A stretch of DNA of 64,000 nt from Gammaproteobacteria bacterium (lineage in GTDB: Bacteria > Pseudomonadota > Gammaproteobacteria > UBA6429 > Thiohalophilaceae): positions 112,855-176,854 of the forward strand of contig JAOUNS010000008.1 in assembly GCA_029880855.1 (NCBI GenBank), written 5' to 3'. The notes under the pieces were generated by a model. The model worked only from the letters and a program-made list of their open reading frames with translations, did not search any database and was not told where the DNA came from. Of the stretch, positions 17,608 to 26,949 are shown one piece after another. The first letter of the stretch is position 1, and every line of letters starts with the position of its first letter. The position numbers were made by a program, and so were the translations under genes.

Positions 17608-18405
17608 TCAAAAAAACAATTCAGCCAGTTTTACACCCGGGTCGGGTTCGCGCATGAAGGCTTCGCCGACGAGGAAGGTGTGGACATCGTGGTCGCGCAT
17701 GAGGGTGACGTCGGCTTTGGTGTGGATGCCGCTTTCGGTAACGACGATCCGGTCATTCGGGATGTCGGCCAGCAGATCCAGGGTGGTGTTGAGTGAGGTC
17801 TCAAAGGTACGCAGGTTGCGGTTGTTGATCCCCACCAGCCGGTTATCCAGCCGCAGGGCGCGTTCCAGTTCCTCCCGGTCGTGGACTTCCACCAGTACGT
17901 CCAGTTGCAGTTCGGCGGCCAGGTCACTGAGTTCCGCCAGTCGGCTGTCATCCAGCGCCGCGACGATGAGCAGGATACAGTCAGCCCCCATGGCCCGCGC
18001 CTCATAGACCTGATAGGGGTCGATCATGAAGTCCTTGCGGATCACCGGCAGCTGACAGGCCCCCCGGGCCTGTTGCAGATAAGCGTCGCTGCCCTGAAAG
18101 AAGTCGATGTCAGTGAGGACTGACAAACAGCAGGCCCCGTGCTTTGCATAGGTTGCGGCTATTTCGGCGGGGACAAAGTTTTCCCGCATCACGCCTTTAC
18201 TGGGCGACGCCTTCTTGATCTCGGCAATCACCGCTGCACGACCGGCTGCAATGTTGGTCTCAATAGCCTGCACAAAACCACGCACCGGTGAGGCAGCGGC
18301 CAGCCGGTTTGCCAGTTCGGATTGAGAGACCCGGCGTTTGCGATCCGCCACTTCCTCGGCCTTGCGGTCAAGGATCTTTTGCAGTATGTCAGGTGTTTTC
18401 GTCAT
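17608..18405 (-). CDS. trpC: Indole-3-glycerol phosphate synthase
   Basis: 265 aa from the ATG at 18405 (GGA 7 nt upstream; longer starts run into the adjacent repeat). TIM-barrel motifs are [19 protein letters not shown] (catalytic Lys), [64 protein letters not shown] and VTESGI. It catalyses ring closure of CdRP to indole-3-glycerol phosphate. It is monofunctional, with no PRAI (TrpF) domain. It is separated from trpD by a CGCAGAG inverted repeat instead of being tightly coupled. Confidence 0.97.
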   Translation of the reverse strand: MTKTPDILQKILDRKAEEVADRKRRVSQSELANRLAAASPVRGFVQAIETNIAAGRAAVIAEIKKASPSKGVMRENFVPAEIAATYAKHGACCLSVLTDIDFFQGSDAYLQQARGACQLPVIRKDFMIDPYQVYEARAMGADCILLIVAALDDSRLAELSDLAAELQLDVLVEVHDREELERALRLDNRLVGINNRNLRTFETSLNTTLDLLADIPNDRIVVTESGIHTKADVTLMRDHDVHTFLVGEAFMREPDPGVKLAELFF

Positions 18406-18421
18406 ATTCATCCAAAAATCA

Positions 18422-18500
18422 AACACAGAGGCGCAGAGACACGGAGGACACAGAGAATTTTTCCTCTGTGACCTCTGCGTTCTCTGTGTCTCTGCGTTGT
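18422..18500. repeat. CGCAGAG-family inverted repeat, copy 2 (trpC-trpD gap)
   Basis: The left arm (AACACAGAGGCGCAGAGACA...) pairs with the right arm (...TGTCTCTGCGTTGT) around a short AATTTTT centre. It fills almost the whole intergenic space between trpD and trpC, so it is transcribed within the operon and could form a long hairpin. Confidence 0.85.
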
Positions 18501-18502
18501 AT

Positions 18503-19519
18503 TTAAATACTGTTCGATAATTTTACCAGTGCATCCAGTTTGGCCATGGCTGCGCCGTTGTCGATGACTTCGCGGGCTTTGGCGATTCCGGCTTCCAGCG
18601 AGTCCGCCAGGTCTGCGGCGTAGATGGCGGCTCCGGCATTGAGCAGCACGATATCCCGCGCCGGCCCGGTTTCCCCGCTGAGGACGCCTTTCACGATGGC
18701 GAGGGAGGCTGCCGCGCCGTCCACCACCAGTTGTTTGATATCGGTGGTTTTGAAGCCGAACTGTTCCGGGGTGATTTGGTAAGTACTCACTTTGCCGTTT
18801 TTCAGCTCCGCCACTCGGGTCGGTGCCCCGATGCTGATTTCGTCCATGCCGTCTTCGGCATTCACCACCAGCACATGATGGCTGCCCAGTTTGTTCAACA
18901 CCTCGGCCAGCGGTTGCACCAGATCGGCACTGAAGACACCCAGCAACTGGTTGGGTGCACCGGCCGGATTGGTCAGCGGACCGAGGACATTGAAAATGGT
19001 CCGCACCCCCATCTCCTTGCGGGGACCGATGGCGTGTTTCATGGCGCTGTGATGCAGCGGGGCAAACATAAAGCCGACACCCACTTCATTGATACAACGG
19101 GCCACTTGCTCGGGATTCAGATCCAGTTTGACGCCGGCGGCCTCCAGCAGATCGGCGGAACCGGATTTACTGGAGATGGAGCGGTTGCCGTGTTTGGCCA
19201 CGGTAGCGCCGGCAGCCGCCACCACAAAGGTACAGGTCGTGGAGATATTGAAGGTGCTGGTGGCGTCCCCGCCGGTACCGACGATATCCACCACATGCTC
19301 TCCGCTGACCTTGACCCCGGCAGCCAGCTCACGCATTACCCCGGCGGCGGCTGCGATTTCGTCAATGGTTTCACCTTTCATACGCAGACCAATCAGGAAG
19401 CCGCCGATCTGCGCCGGTGTCGCTTCACCGGTCATGATGGTGCGCATAACGGCGGTCATTTCGTCGGCAGATAAATCACGTCGTTCGGTAACGGCGCGGA
19501 TGGCCTGTGGCATATCCAT
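18503..19519 (-). CDS. trpD: Anthranilate phosphoribosyltransferase
   Basis: 338 aa. PRPP/Mg motifs are [17 protein letters not shown] (GTGGD) and [21 protein letters not shown]; the anthranilate-tunnel region is [38 protein letters not shown]. It is a monofunctional TrpD, without a TrpG fusion. The stop codon abuts the inverted repeat. The upstream neighbour is a TerC gene rather than trpG, unlike the compact trpGDC operon of Pseudomonas. Confidence 0.97.
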   Translation of the reverse strand: MDMPQAIRAVTERRDLSADEMTAVMRTIMTGEATPAQIGGFLIGLRMKGETIDEIAAAAGVMRELAAGVKVSGEHVVDIVGTGGDATSTFNISTTCTFVVAAAGATVAKHGNRSISSKSGSADLLEAAGVKLDLNPEQVARCINEVGVGFMFAPLHHSAMKHAIGPRKEMGVRTIFNVLGPLTNPAGAPNQLLGVFSADLVQPLAEVLNKLGSHHVLVVNAEDGMDEISIGAPTRVAELKNGKVSTYQITPEQFGFKTTDIKQLVVDGAAASLAIVKGVLSGETGPARDIVLLNAGAAIYAADLADSLEAGIAKAREVIDNGAAMAKLDALVKLSNSI

Positions 19520-19602
19520 AATCGATCCTTTGTGGCTGGGCTCGGGAAAATTGATATGCGGACATTGTCCCGTCTCTTTCTGCCGGAATCAAGCCGCCCG
19601 CT

Positions 19603-20352
19603 TCAGCCCTGCTCGTTTTCCGTGATCGCCTTGTGCAGTTGCACCGGTGTCTGCCGCTTGCGCATCCGCAGGTTGAGCATTTCCACGCCGGCCGAGAAAG
19701 CCATGGCAAAGTAGATATATCCCTTGGGGATATGCAAATCCAGACCCTCGGCGACCAGCGCCATGCCGATGAGGATCAGGAAACTGAGCGCCAGCATCTT
19801 GACCGTTGGATGGGTGTCGACAAACTCACTGATGGATTTGGAGGCCAGCATCATCACCAGCACAGCGATAATGATTGCGGCGATCATCACCTCCACATGC
19901 TGCGCCAGCCCCACGGCGGTAATCACCGAATCCAGTGAGAAGACAAGATCGATCAGGGCGATTTGCAGGATGATGCCGGAGAATGACACGGCGACCTTGC
20001 CGTTCTGACCATGCACCGCTCCTTCCAGTGCGTTGTGGATCTCCATGGTGGATTTAAAAAGCAGGAACAACCCGCCCAGAATCAACACCAGATCCCGACC
20101 GGATATTTCATTACCCAACAGGACAAACCAGGGTTTGGATAATTGCATCAACCAGGCCAGTGACAGCAGCAACATGATCCGTGCCAGCATGGCCATGCCC
20201 AGACCGATGATCCGCGCCCGCGCGCGTTGCTCCGGCGGCAGACGCCCCACCAGAATAGCGAGAAAGATGATGTTATCGATGCCGAGGACAATCTCCAGCA
20301 CCGTTAATGTGGCGAAGGCCAGCCACACCTGGGGGTCGAGTAACATTTCCAT
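19603..20352 (-). CDS. TerC-family integral membrane protein
   Basis: 249 aa with about seven hydrophobic segments. The signature acidic motifs of TerC proteins are present: VLEIVLGIDNIIFLAILV near residue 20 and DLVFSLDSVITAVG near residue 135. Members are linked to tellurite resistance and metal-ion (notably manganese) homeostasis. It is inserted between trpD and the MFS gene on the same strand, with 83 bp to trpD; no direct link to tryptophan synthesis is evident. Confidence 0.92.
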   Translation of the reverse strand: MEMLLDPQVWLAFATLTVLEIVLGIDNIIFLAILVGRLPPEQRARARIIGLGMAMLARIMLLLSLAWLMQLSKPWFVLLGNEISGRDLVLILGGLFLLFKSTMEIHNALEGAVHGQNGKVAVSFSGIILQIALIDLVFSLDSVITAVGLAQHVEVMIAAIIIAVLVMMLASKSISEFVDTHPTVKMLALSFLILIGMALVAEGLDLHIPKGYIYFAMAFSAGVEMLNLRMRKRQTPVQLHKAITENEQG

Positions 20353-20409
20353 ACAATCACCAATAATCGGTTAATGAAAATTAATTGTGCAAGGTCAAAA
20401 CAAACAGGC

Positions 20410-21612
20410 TCAAGTGAGGTACTCCAGCGATTTACGCCGGTTGACATTAATGAACATCAACAGGGATATCCCAAACATCAACAACATGCTCAACGCCAGA
20501 TGCCGCACCGTATGAAACACCAGCGGCGCCACCACGCCCGCCACAAATGCGTTCATACTCATGTGGACAAAACTTTGCAAAGAGGAGGCCAGCCCGCGAT
20601 GGTTGGGTAATTCATCCAGTCCGAGGATGGACAGCATGGGCATGCAAAAACTCATCCCCACACCGTACAACACCAGCGGTGAAATGAGATTAAACGCCGT
20701 GACCGGCAACCATAGTGCGTTCGCAACATTCCATAAGGACCCCAGCAACATGACAAGATAGCCCAGTTGCAAGGCGCGTTTCACCTGTAACCGACCGGCT
20801 GTGCGCCCGTTCAGGAATGCACCCAGCATCATGCCCCCCACCATGGGCACAAACATGATATGAAAGTCGGCCGCCGTCAGTCCCAGATGTTCAAACATGA
20901 TCTGCGGCGAAGAGGTGATATAGAGAAAAAACCCGCCAAAATTCAGTGCCGTGATCAGACACAGCTCCAGAAAGTGAAAGCGCGACAGGGCATGCCCGTA
21001 ATTCTTCAGCAAAGTAATCGGATGCATGGAGTGACGTTTGTCTTTGGGCAGGGTCTCCGGCAGACGCCAACTGACCAGTACCAGTAATAACAGACCGAAT
21101 AAAGTCAGAAACATAAAAATCGAACGCCAGCCGAAGGCCGTCTCCAGCCAGCCGCCGATGATCGGGGCAATAGCCGGGGCCACACCAAATATCAGCATCA
21201 GGGTGGACATCACCCGTTGCGCCTGACTGCTGTGAAACAGGTCGCGCACCACCGCCCGACCAACCACAATCCCCGCACTGGCAAAACCGCCCTGAATCAA
21301 ACGCAGAAACAAAAACACATCGGTGGATCGCGCCAGATACAAACCAATCGAGGTAAGGGTAAAACCGCCAATCGCAAACAAGATAACTGTCCGACGCCCC
21401 AACGCATCGGACAGGGAACCATAAAACAACGTCATCACCGCAAAACCCAACAGATACAGACTCAGGCTTTGTTGCATCTCCACCGGACTCGCACCCAGAT
21501 CCTTTGCAATGCTCGGAAACGACGGTAAATAGGTATCAATACAAAACGGCGCCACCATAGCCAACAAGGCCAGCAGCAAAATCATGAGCTTATGATGAGA
21601 GGTATCAGACAT
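20410..21612 (-). CDS. MFS transporter, Bcr/CflA drug-resistance family
   Basis: 400 aa, 12 predicted membrane helices. N-terminal MVAPFCIDTYLPSFPSIAKDLG is the Bcr/CflA signature (helix 1 with D/Y/P). The loop 2-3 motif is GSLSDALGRRTVIL, and helix 4 carries RLIQGGFASAGIVVGRAVVRDLF. Such proton antiporters export bicyclomycin, chloramphenicol or sulfonamides. The start has AAGGA. It is bordered by an inverted repeat upstream and the TerC gene downstream. Confidence 0.93.
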   Translation of the reverse strand: MSDTSHHKLMILLLALLAMVAPFCIDTYLPSFPSIAKDLGASPVEMQQSLSLYLLGFAVMTLFYGSLSDALGRRTVILFAIGGFTLTSIGLYLARSTDVFLFLRLIQGGFASAGIVVGRAVVRDLFHSSQAQRVMSTLMLIFGVAPAIAPIIGGWLETAFGWRSIFMFLTLFGLLLLVLVSWRLPETLPKDKRHSMHPITLLKNYGHALSRFHFLELCLITALNFGGFFLYITSSPQIMFEHLGLTAADFHIMFVPMVGGMMLGAFLNGRTAGRLQVKRALQLGYLVMLLGSLWNVANALWLPVTAFNLISPLVLYGVGMSFCMPMLSILGLDELPNHRGLASSLQSFVHMSMNAFVAGVVAPLVFHTVRHLALSMLLMFGISLLMFINVNRRKSLEYLT

Positions 21613-21647
21613 AAAGTCCTTATACTGGAATTTTCAAATTACTGAAC

Positions 21648-21719
21648 ACAACGCAAAGGCGCCAAGACGCAGAGTACGCAAAGAAATTAAATATAAATCT
21701 TCGCGGCTTTGCGTTATGT
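21648..21719. repeat. CGCAAAG-family inverted repeat, copy 3 (MFS-trpG gap)
   Basis: The left arm CACAACGCAAAGGCGCCAAGACGCAGAGTACGCAAAG and the shorter right arm CTTCGCGGCTTTGCGTTATG surround an A+T-rich centre. It occupies the 118-bp gap between the trpG stop and the MFS start. Confidence 0.8.
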
Positions 21720-21730
21720 TGCCAATATTG

Positions 21731-22327
21731 CTAAGTGCGTCGGCCGCTCTTTTGTTGCAGGAAATTACGCAACATGTCATGACCGTGTTCGGTGAGGATG
21801 GATTCCGGGTGGAATTGTACGCCTTCGATCATTAGCTCCCTGTGCCGCACTCCCATGATCTCATCCAGTTCCCCTGTATCGTTCTGCGTCCAGGCGGTAA
21901 CTTCCAGACAATCAGGCACCGAGTCTTTCTCTATCACCAGGGAGTGATAACGTGTTGCTTCAAAGGGATTCGTCAAACCGGCAAACACACCTGTATCCTT
22001 ATGATAGACCATGGACGTCTTGCCGTGCATGATGGCCCCGGCGCGGACAATCTTCCCGCCAAAGGCCTGACCGATACTCTGATGGCCAAGACAAACACCA
22101 AGAATGGGCAACTTGCCCGCGAAATGTTTAATGGCGGCGACGGAAATCCCCGCTTCATTGGGCGTACACGGCCCCGGTGAAACCACCAGATGATCGGGCT
22201 TGAGCTGTTCGATATCCGCTATCGTAATTTGATCATTTCGATAGACATGCACATCCGCACCCAACTCCCCGAAATACTGCACCAGGTTATAGGTAAACGA
22301 ATCATAGTTGTCGATCATCAATAACAT
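21731..22327 (-). CDS. trpG: Anthranilate synthase component II (glutamine amidotransferase)
   Basis: 198 aa. Class-I amidotransferase triad: the nucleophile Cys in [15 protein letters not shown], and His/Glu in [15 protein letters not shown]. The start [24 protein letters not shown] is typical. It delivers ammonia from glutamine to TrpE. The ribosome-binding region directly abuts the repeat arm at 22339, so the insertion next to it lies between the trp promoter side and trpG. Confidence 0.97.
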   Translation of the reverse strand: MLLMIDNYDSFTYNLVQYFGELGADVHVYRNDQITIADIEQLKPDHLVVSPGPCTPNEAGISVAAIKHFAGKLPILGVCLGHQSIGQAFGGKIVRAGAIMHGKTSMVYHKDTGVFAGLTNPFEATRYHSLVIEKDSVPDCLEVTAWTQNDTGELDEIMGVRHRELMIEGVQFHPESILTEHGHDMLRNFLQQKSGRRT

Positions 22328-22337
22328 AATTTATTTC

Positions 22338-22760
22338 TCAACGCAGAGGCACAGAGAACGCCGAGGTCACGGAGGTTTTCTGTTGCTTGTTGTTTACTAC
22401 CCTCTTTATGCCTTGCTTTAATACAGGCACATTGAAATTTATTAACAACCCTATTTCTTTACTACTCAAACGCAAATATGACAAAAGTTGAGCCGAATGA
22501 ACCGGTAATATATTTTCAACCACTTTTAACTCGACAACGACACTATCACACACCAAAAAATCCATCCTAAAAGCAGAGGGAATGGATTTGCCTTTATATC
22601 TGGCGCCAAAGACCAGCTCTGAGTCATATTTTATACCACGCAAACCGAATTCATGTGCCAAGCACTGATGATAAACTGTCTCTAATAAGCCGGGCCCCAG
22701 TTCCCTATGCACATCAATAGCAGCGCCGATAATCTGTTCCGTTATTTCATTTTCACGCAT
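22338..22760 (-). CDS. GxxExxY protein, PD-(D/E)XK nuclease-like fold
   Basis: 140 aa from an ATG with a strong GGAGGG. It carries GPGLLETVYHQCL (the GxxExxY motif, residues 23-29) and RMDFLVCDSVVVELKVV near residues 66-82, where D...ExK matches the PD-(D/E)XK active-site pattern (PDDEXK_3 family). The function of the family is unknown. The last dozen residues ([13 protein letters not shown]) are encoded by the CGCAGAG repeat arm, so gene and repeat form one unit. It interrupts the trpE-trpG neighbourhood. Expression looks possible; a defence or element-maintenance role is only speculation. Confidence 0.85.
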   Translation of the reverse strand: MRENEITEQIIGAAIDVHRELGPGLLETVYHQCLAHEFGLRGIKYDSELVFGARYKGKSIPSAFRMDFLVCDSVVVELKVVENILPVHSAQLLSYLRLSSKEIGLLINFNVPVLKQGIKRVVNNKQQKTSVTSAFSVPLR

Positions 22761-22818
22761 AAAACCCTCCTTGGTTATATATTCTCTGTGCTCTCTGCTT
22801 CTCAGCGCCTCTGTGTTG
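22339..22818. mobile_element. Candidate inverted-repeat-bounded cassette carrying the GxxExxY gene
   Basis: The left arm, 22339-22376 (CAACGCAGAGGCACAGAGAACG...), and the right arm, 22783-22818 (...AGCGCCTCTGTGTTG), are imperfect reverse complements and enclose one gene. The arms belong to the same family as the gene-less hairpins at 17.4, 18.4, 21.6 and 25.1 kb. I saw no transposase and no clear target-site duplication, so mobility is inferred only from the repeated, bounded structure. Confidence 0.5.
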
Positions 22819-22830
22819 TCTTTTAAAATT

Positions 22831-24315
22831 TTATTGGTGTGCGCCGTCCAGTCCCGCTTCGGCCATGGCGACGGCGCGGAAGACGGCGCGGCCTTTGTTC
22901 ATGGTTTCGTCCCATTCGTTTTTGGGTACGGAGTCATACACCACCCCGGCGCCGGCCTGGATGTAGAGGCGGCCGTCTTTGACCACGGCGGTGCGAATGG
23001 CGATGGCGGTGTCCATGTTACCGCTCCAGCCCAGGTAACCCACCGCGCCGGAGTAGACGCCGCGTTTAACCGGTTCCAGTTCGTCGATGATCTCCATGGC
23101 GCGGATCTTGGGTGCGCCGGAGACAGTACCCGCCGGGAAGGTGGCGCGGATAACGTCGATGGCGGTCATGCCCGGTTGCAGTTTGCCCGTGACATTGGAG
23201 ACGATATGCATGACGTGCGAGTAACGTTCGATGGTCATTTTCTCGGTCAACTGCACACTGCCGATTTCAGCGATACGGCCGGTATCGTTACGGCCCAGAT
23301 CGATCAGCATCAAATGTTCGGCGATCTCTTTGGGATCGGCCAGCAGGTCCGCTTCCAGCGCCTTGTCCTGTTCTTCATCCTTGCCACGCGGCCGGGTGCC
23401 GGCAATGGGGCGCACGGTAACCATGCCGTCTTCCAGACGCACCAGAATCTCCGGCGAGGAACCAACGATATGAAAATCATTCAGATCCAGATAGTACATA
23501 TACGGCGACGGATTCAGGCTGCGCAGGGCGCGATAGAGATCCAGCGGTCGTGATTTAAACTCGATGGAGAGACGTTGCGAGATCACCACCTGCATCACAT
23601 CACCATCGACGATGTAGTCCTTGATGCGCTTGACGGCATCTTCAAAACCGGGTTGGGTGAAACCGGAGATGAAATCGGCTTCGTTGACCTCGATCGAACG
23701 GGTATTCACATGACGGGACAGGGGCGCATCCAGCATCCGGGTCAGTTCCGCCAGTCTGCTCTCGCCTTTGGCATAAGCATCATCAACAGCAGGATCAAGG
23801 TGCACGATCACATACAGTTTGCCACTGAGGTTATCAAACACCACCACTTCATCGGAGACCATGAGCAGGATGTCCGGTGTACCCAGTTCATCGGGTTTGC
23901 TCTTGCCGGCCAGTTTGGGTTCGATATAACGAATGGTGTCATAGCCGAAATAGCCCACCAGTCCGCCGTTGAAACGTGGCAAACCGGCCGGTTCCGCCAC
24001 CTTGAACCCGGCATAAAACTGTTCAATCCACGCCAGAGGATCGGCAACGGTGATGGTTTCAACACACCGGTTATCCACCCAGGTCTGGATGTCATAACCG
24101 AAGACCTTGATGACCTTGCGGCAGGGCAGTCCGATGATCGAATAACGGCCCCATTTCTCCCCGCCATGCACGGACTCGAACAGGTAGGAGTACGGCCCGT
24201 CGGCCAGTTTCAGATAGGTGCTTAAGGGGGTATCGAGGTCCGCCAGAACCTCACACATCAGGGGAATACGGTTATAACCCTGTGCGACAAGCGAGTTGAA
24301 TTTTTGTAGTTCCAT
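22831..24315 (-). CDS. trpE: Anthranilate synthase component I
   Basis: 494 aa. The N-terminal regulatory part has [16 protein letters not shown], the region binding feedback tryptophan. The chorismate-utilising C-terminal domain has [69 protein letters not shown] and [22 protein letters not shown]. With TrpG it makes anthranilate from chorismate. It lies downstream of gph (106-bp gap), as in the Pseudomonas rpe-gph-trpE cluster. A 14-codon frame with one Trp codon in the gap is too weak to call a leader peptide. Confidence 0.97.
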   Translation of the reverse strand: MELQKFNSLVAQGYNRIPLMCEVLADLDTPLSTYLKLADGPYSYLFESVHGGEKWGRYSIIGLPCRKVIKVFGYDIQTWVDNRCVETITVADPLAWIEQFYAGFKVAEPAGLPRFNGGLVGYFGYDTIRYIEPKLAGKSKPDELGTPDILLMVSDEVVVFDNLSGKLYVIVHLDPAVDDAYAKGESRLAELTRMLDAPLSRHVNTRSIEVNEADFISGFTQPGFEDAVKRIKDYIVDGDVMQVVISQRLSIEFKSRPLDLYRALRSLNPSPYMYYLDLNDFHIVGSSPEILVRLEDGMVTVRPIAGTRPRGKDEEQDKALEADLLADPKEIAEHLMLIDLGRNDTGRIAEIGSVQLTEKMTIERYSHVMHIVSNVTGKLQPGMTAIDVIRATFPAGTVSGAPKIRAMEIIDELEPVKRGVYSGAVGYLGWSGNMDTAIAIRTAVVKDGRLYIQAGAGVVYDSVPKNEWDETMNKGRAVFRAVAMAEAGLDGAHQ

Positions 24316-24421
24316 TTTCCCTATCCAGAGATGTTATTCACAATACAACGACAGACGACACGCTCAGACGCGCCATCGTTTGCCGAACTGTATTGCCAAT
24401 CTATTCATCGCTGGTCAGGTC

Positions 24422-25114
24422 CTATGCTGCACCCTGATTTTCGAGTACCGGTAAAATATCGCGCAATTCGACCATGGAATCAATCACCAAATCGGGATTG
24501 GCTTCACGGATATCCTTGCCGTGGTTATAGCCGTAGCTCATACAGACGATCTGGAAACCGGCCGCCCGGGCCGCCTTCACATCACTCACCGAGTCACCCA
24601 GCATCAGGGCATGGTCCGGTTCCACGCCGAAGAACTTCGCCGCATGCAACAGGGGCATGGGGTCGGGCTTTTTCTGCGGCAGGGTATCGCCGCTGATGAT
24701 GATCTCGAAGTAATCACTCACACCCAGGTCTTTCAGAAGTGGTTCGGTAAATTGCGCCGCCTTGTTGGTGACACAACCCAGCTTGTAACCCGCTTCTTTC
24801 AGGTAAGCCACACCCTCGGCCACACCGGGGTAGAGCTTGCTGCGTTTGCTGGTGTTCTCGGCATACAGATCCAGAAAGATCGGATAGGCCTTTTCAAACA
24901 GTGCATCATCCGGTTCACCGTCCAGCTTGCCGATCAAGGCGCGACGGGTCAGACGCTCTACACCATTCCCCACCCACTCACGGACCTTGGCCTCGCCGTG
25001 CACAGGCATGCCAAGCTGTTTCATCATCTCATCCACACACCAGGCCAGGTCTGGTACGCTGTCGACCAGGGTGCCATCAACGTCGATGAGGATCATTTTG
25101 GGTTGTTTGATCAT
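24422..25114 (-). CDS. gph: Phosphoglycolate phosphatase (HAD superfamily)
   Basis: 230 aa from the ATG at 25114 (AAGG upstream); the 17-codon extension to 25165 is repeat sequence and was excluded. HAD motif I is MILIDVDGTLVDSVPDL; motif II is the threonine/serine in LGCVTNKAAQF; motif III/IV is KKPDPMPLLHAAKFFGVEPDHALMLGDSVSDVKAARAAG. It dephosphorylates 2-phosphoglycolate, arising from DNA repair or oxygenase chemistry. Position between rpe and trpE is conserved in gammaproteobacteria. Confidence 0.95.
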   Translation of the reverse strand: MIKQPKMILIDVDGTLVDSVPDLAWCVDEMMKQLGMPVHGEAKVREWVGNGVERLTRRALIGKLDGEPDDALFEKAYPIFLDLYAENTSKRSKLYPGVAEGVAYLKEAGYKLGCVTNKAAQFTEPLLKDLGVSDYFEIIISGDTLPQKKPDPMPLLHAAKFFGVEPDHALMLGDSVSDVKAARAAGFQIVCMSYGYNHGKDIREANPDLVIDSMVELRDILPVLENQGAA

Positions 25115-25134
25115 TTTACAAAACCTTGAAAATC

Positions 25135-25221
25135 CAACGCAGAGACACTGAGTTAAAGAGGCCACAGAGATTAACCATGATTATGCTCTGCGGCCTCTGT
25201 GTTCTCAGCGACTCTGCGTTG
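25135..25221. repeat. CGCAGAG-family inverted repeat, copy 5 (gph-rpe gap)
   Basis: CAACGCAGAGACACTGAGTT...CCACAGAG is mirrored by CTCTGCGGCCTCTGTG...CGACTCTGCGTTG. The repeat ends directly before the rpe stop codon and fills the gap between rpe and gph, two genes usually close together. Confidence 0.85.
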
Positions 25222-25222
25222 A

Positions 25223-25912
25223 TTATTTTGCCTTGGCCAGTTCGTCGCGCATGGCCTTGATGACGGTGTCGTATTTGTTGGGATCGGCAGCTTTGGCTGC
25301 ACCGAAGATGGCGGAACCGGCCACGAAGGTGTCAGCACCCGCTTCCTTGATCTCGCGGATGTTATCCACTTTCACACCACCATCGATCTCCAGACGGATA
25401 TCACGGCCGGAGGCGTCGATGATCTTGCGTGCTTCACGCAGTTTGTCCAGCGCGGTAGGGATGAAGCTCTGACCGCCGAAACCGGGGTTCACAGACATCA
25501 GCAGCACCATGTCCACCTTGTCGATGACATATTTCAGGTAATCCAGCGGCGTGGCGGGATTGAATACCAGACCGGATTTGCAGCCTTCACCCTTGATGAG
25601 TTGCAGGGTACGGTCCACATGCTCGGAGGCTTCAGGGTGGAAGGTAATGTAAGTCGCACCGGCCTTGGCGAAGTCCGGGATAATACGATCCACCGGTTTG
25701 ACCATCAAATGCACATCGATGGGGGCGGTCACGCCGTGTTTACGCAGGGCTTCACAGACCAGCGGACCAATAGTCAGGTTGGGGACATAGTGGTTGTCCA
25801 TCACGTCGAAGTGCACGATATCGGCACCGGCCTTTAATACGTTGTCGACTTCCTCGCCCAGGCGTGCAAAGTCCGCAGACAGAATGGAAGGGGCAATAAA
25901 ATTATCTGCCAT
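25223..25912 (-). CDS. rpe: Ribulose-phosphate 3-epimerase
   Basis: 229 aa. TIM-barrel metalloenzyme signatures: [33 protein letters not shown] (metal His/Asp), [36 protein letters not shown] and [12 protein letters not shown]. It interconverts ribulose-5-phosphate and xylulose-5-phosphate in the pentose phosphate or Calvin cycle. GAGGAAA precedes the ATG. First gene of the rpe-gph-trpE run. Confidence 0.97.
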   Translation of the reverse strand: MADNFIAPSILSADFARLGEEVDNVLKAGADIVHFDVMDNHYVPNLTIGPLVCEALRKHGVTAPIDVHLMVKPVDRIIPDFAKAGATYITFHPEASEHVDRTLQLIKGEGCKSGLVFNPATPLDYLKYVIDKVDMVLLMSVNPGFGGQSFIPTALDKLREARKIIDASGRDIRLEIDGGVKVDNIREIKEAGADTFVAGSAIFGAAKAADPNKYDTVIKAMRDELAKAK

Positions 25913-26084
25913 GACAGTTTCCTCTCTTTGTAATCGTTACCCGTACCGCATGGTTAATCACCCGGGTACCCCAAAATTTGAACCGCTCACTCTACCGGAT
26001 CAGCAGGAAATTTCCAGCATTTTGTGTTTATGCTAATCTTCGCTAATCTTATTGGTATTCAATACCTTATTAACCAGAGGTGTA

Positions 26085-26927
26085 ATGATGATGCCCCGTT
26101 TCCTGAAGAATACCCTGCCTGTTCTGCTGCTGATGTTGTCCTTTGGCCTGCACGCCGCCTCGGACCTCGAAAAAGAACAGCGCTGGAAGGCCCAAATTGT
26201 CGATGCCCTGATTGTCGGTGAGGCGGTCACTCTCAAGGCCGGCGAGACAGAGTTTCTGGGCATTTTTGCCGAAAACAATACTGAAAAGGCGGTCGGCGGC
26301 GCCATTATCCTGCACGGGATTGGCGCCCATCCCGCCTGGCCGGAAGTGGTAAACCCCCTGCGTGCCGGCCTGCCGGATCACGGCTGGGCCACTCTCTCCA
26401 TCCAGATGCCCGTCCTGGCCAATGAAAAACAATATGAAGACTACGCCCCCCTGTATGATGAGGTGATCCCCCGTATCCAGGCGGCGGTCGACTATTATAA
26501 GAAGCTGGGGGTGAAAAACATTGTTATCGTCGCCCACAGCATGGGGGCGGGTATGGCGGCTTACTATTTATCGCAAAAACCCGATCCCGATGTCACCGCC
26601 TTTGTGTCGATAGGCATGAGCGTGCGCAAACCGGATCCGAAGACGGACCCCAAGCTGCTGGAACAACTGAAAAAAATGGATAACCTGGTCGCCCTGCGCA
26701 AAATCAAACTGCCCATACTTGATATATACGGCAGTCGCGACCTGCCTGCGGTATTGACCACCGACAAGCAGCGCAAGGATGCGGTCACCAAGGCAGGCAA
26801 CAAGCGCTATATCCAGCTCAAGGTGCAGGGTGCTGATCACTTCTTTAACAACATGGATGAAGACCTGGTCAAACGGGTACGCGGCTGGCTGGCAAACAAT
26901 GCGGCCGGTACGGAAATCAAACAATAA
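26085..26927 (+). CDS. DUF3530 family periplasmic alpha/beta-hydrolase-like protein
   Basis: 280 aa from the ATG at 26085 (AGAGG upstream; ATG codons at 26088 and 26091 are alternatives). The signal peptide (MMMPRFLKNTLPVLLLMLSF) ends near LHAASD. Hydrolase-fold signs are AIILHGIGAHPAWPEVV, the nucleophile elbow AHSMGAG, LPILDIYGSRDLPAV (acid) and GADHFFNN (histidine). DUF3530 proteins are secreted and uncharacterised. It is followed after 22 bp by the CopD-like gene, so the two are probably co-transcribed. Confidence 0.82.
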   Translation: MMMPRFLKNTLPVLLLMLSFGLHAASDLEKEQRWKAQIVDALIVGEAVTLKAGETEFLGIFAENNTEKAVGGAIILHGIGAHPAWPEVVNPLRAGLPDHGWATLSIQMPVLANEKQYEDYAPLYDEVIPRIQAAVDYYKKLGVKNIVIVAHSMGAGMAAYYLSQKPDPDVTAFVSIGMSVRKPDPKTDPKLLEQLKKMDNLVALRKIKLPILDIYGSRDLPAVLTTDKQRKDAVTKAGNKRYIQLKVQGADHFFNNMDEDLVKRVRGWLANNAAGTEIKQ

Positions 26928-26949
26928 TCACGCCACGAAGGGGAAATTA

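Noticed and set aside
24364..24408. Fourteen-codon frame with one Trp codon upstream of trpE, as a trp leader peptide
   Set aside because: Only one Trp codon, no good ribosome-binding site and no attenuator hairpin with a T-run before trpE.
17444..25221. CRISPR-like repeats
   Set aside because: The units are inverted, not directly spaced with unique spacers, and there are no cas genes.
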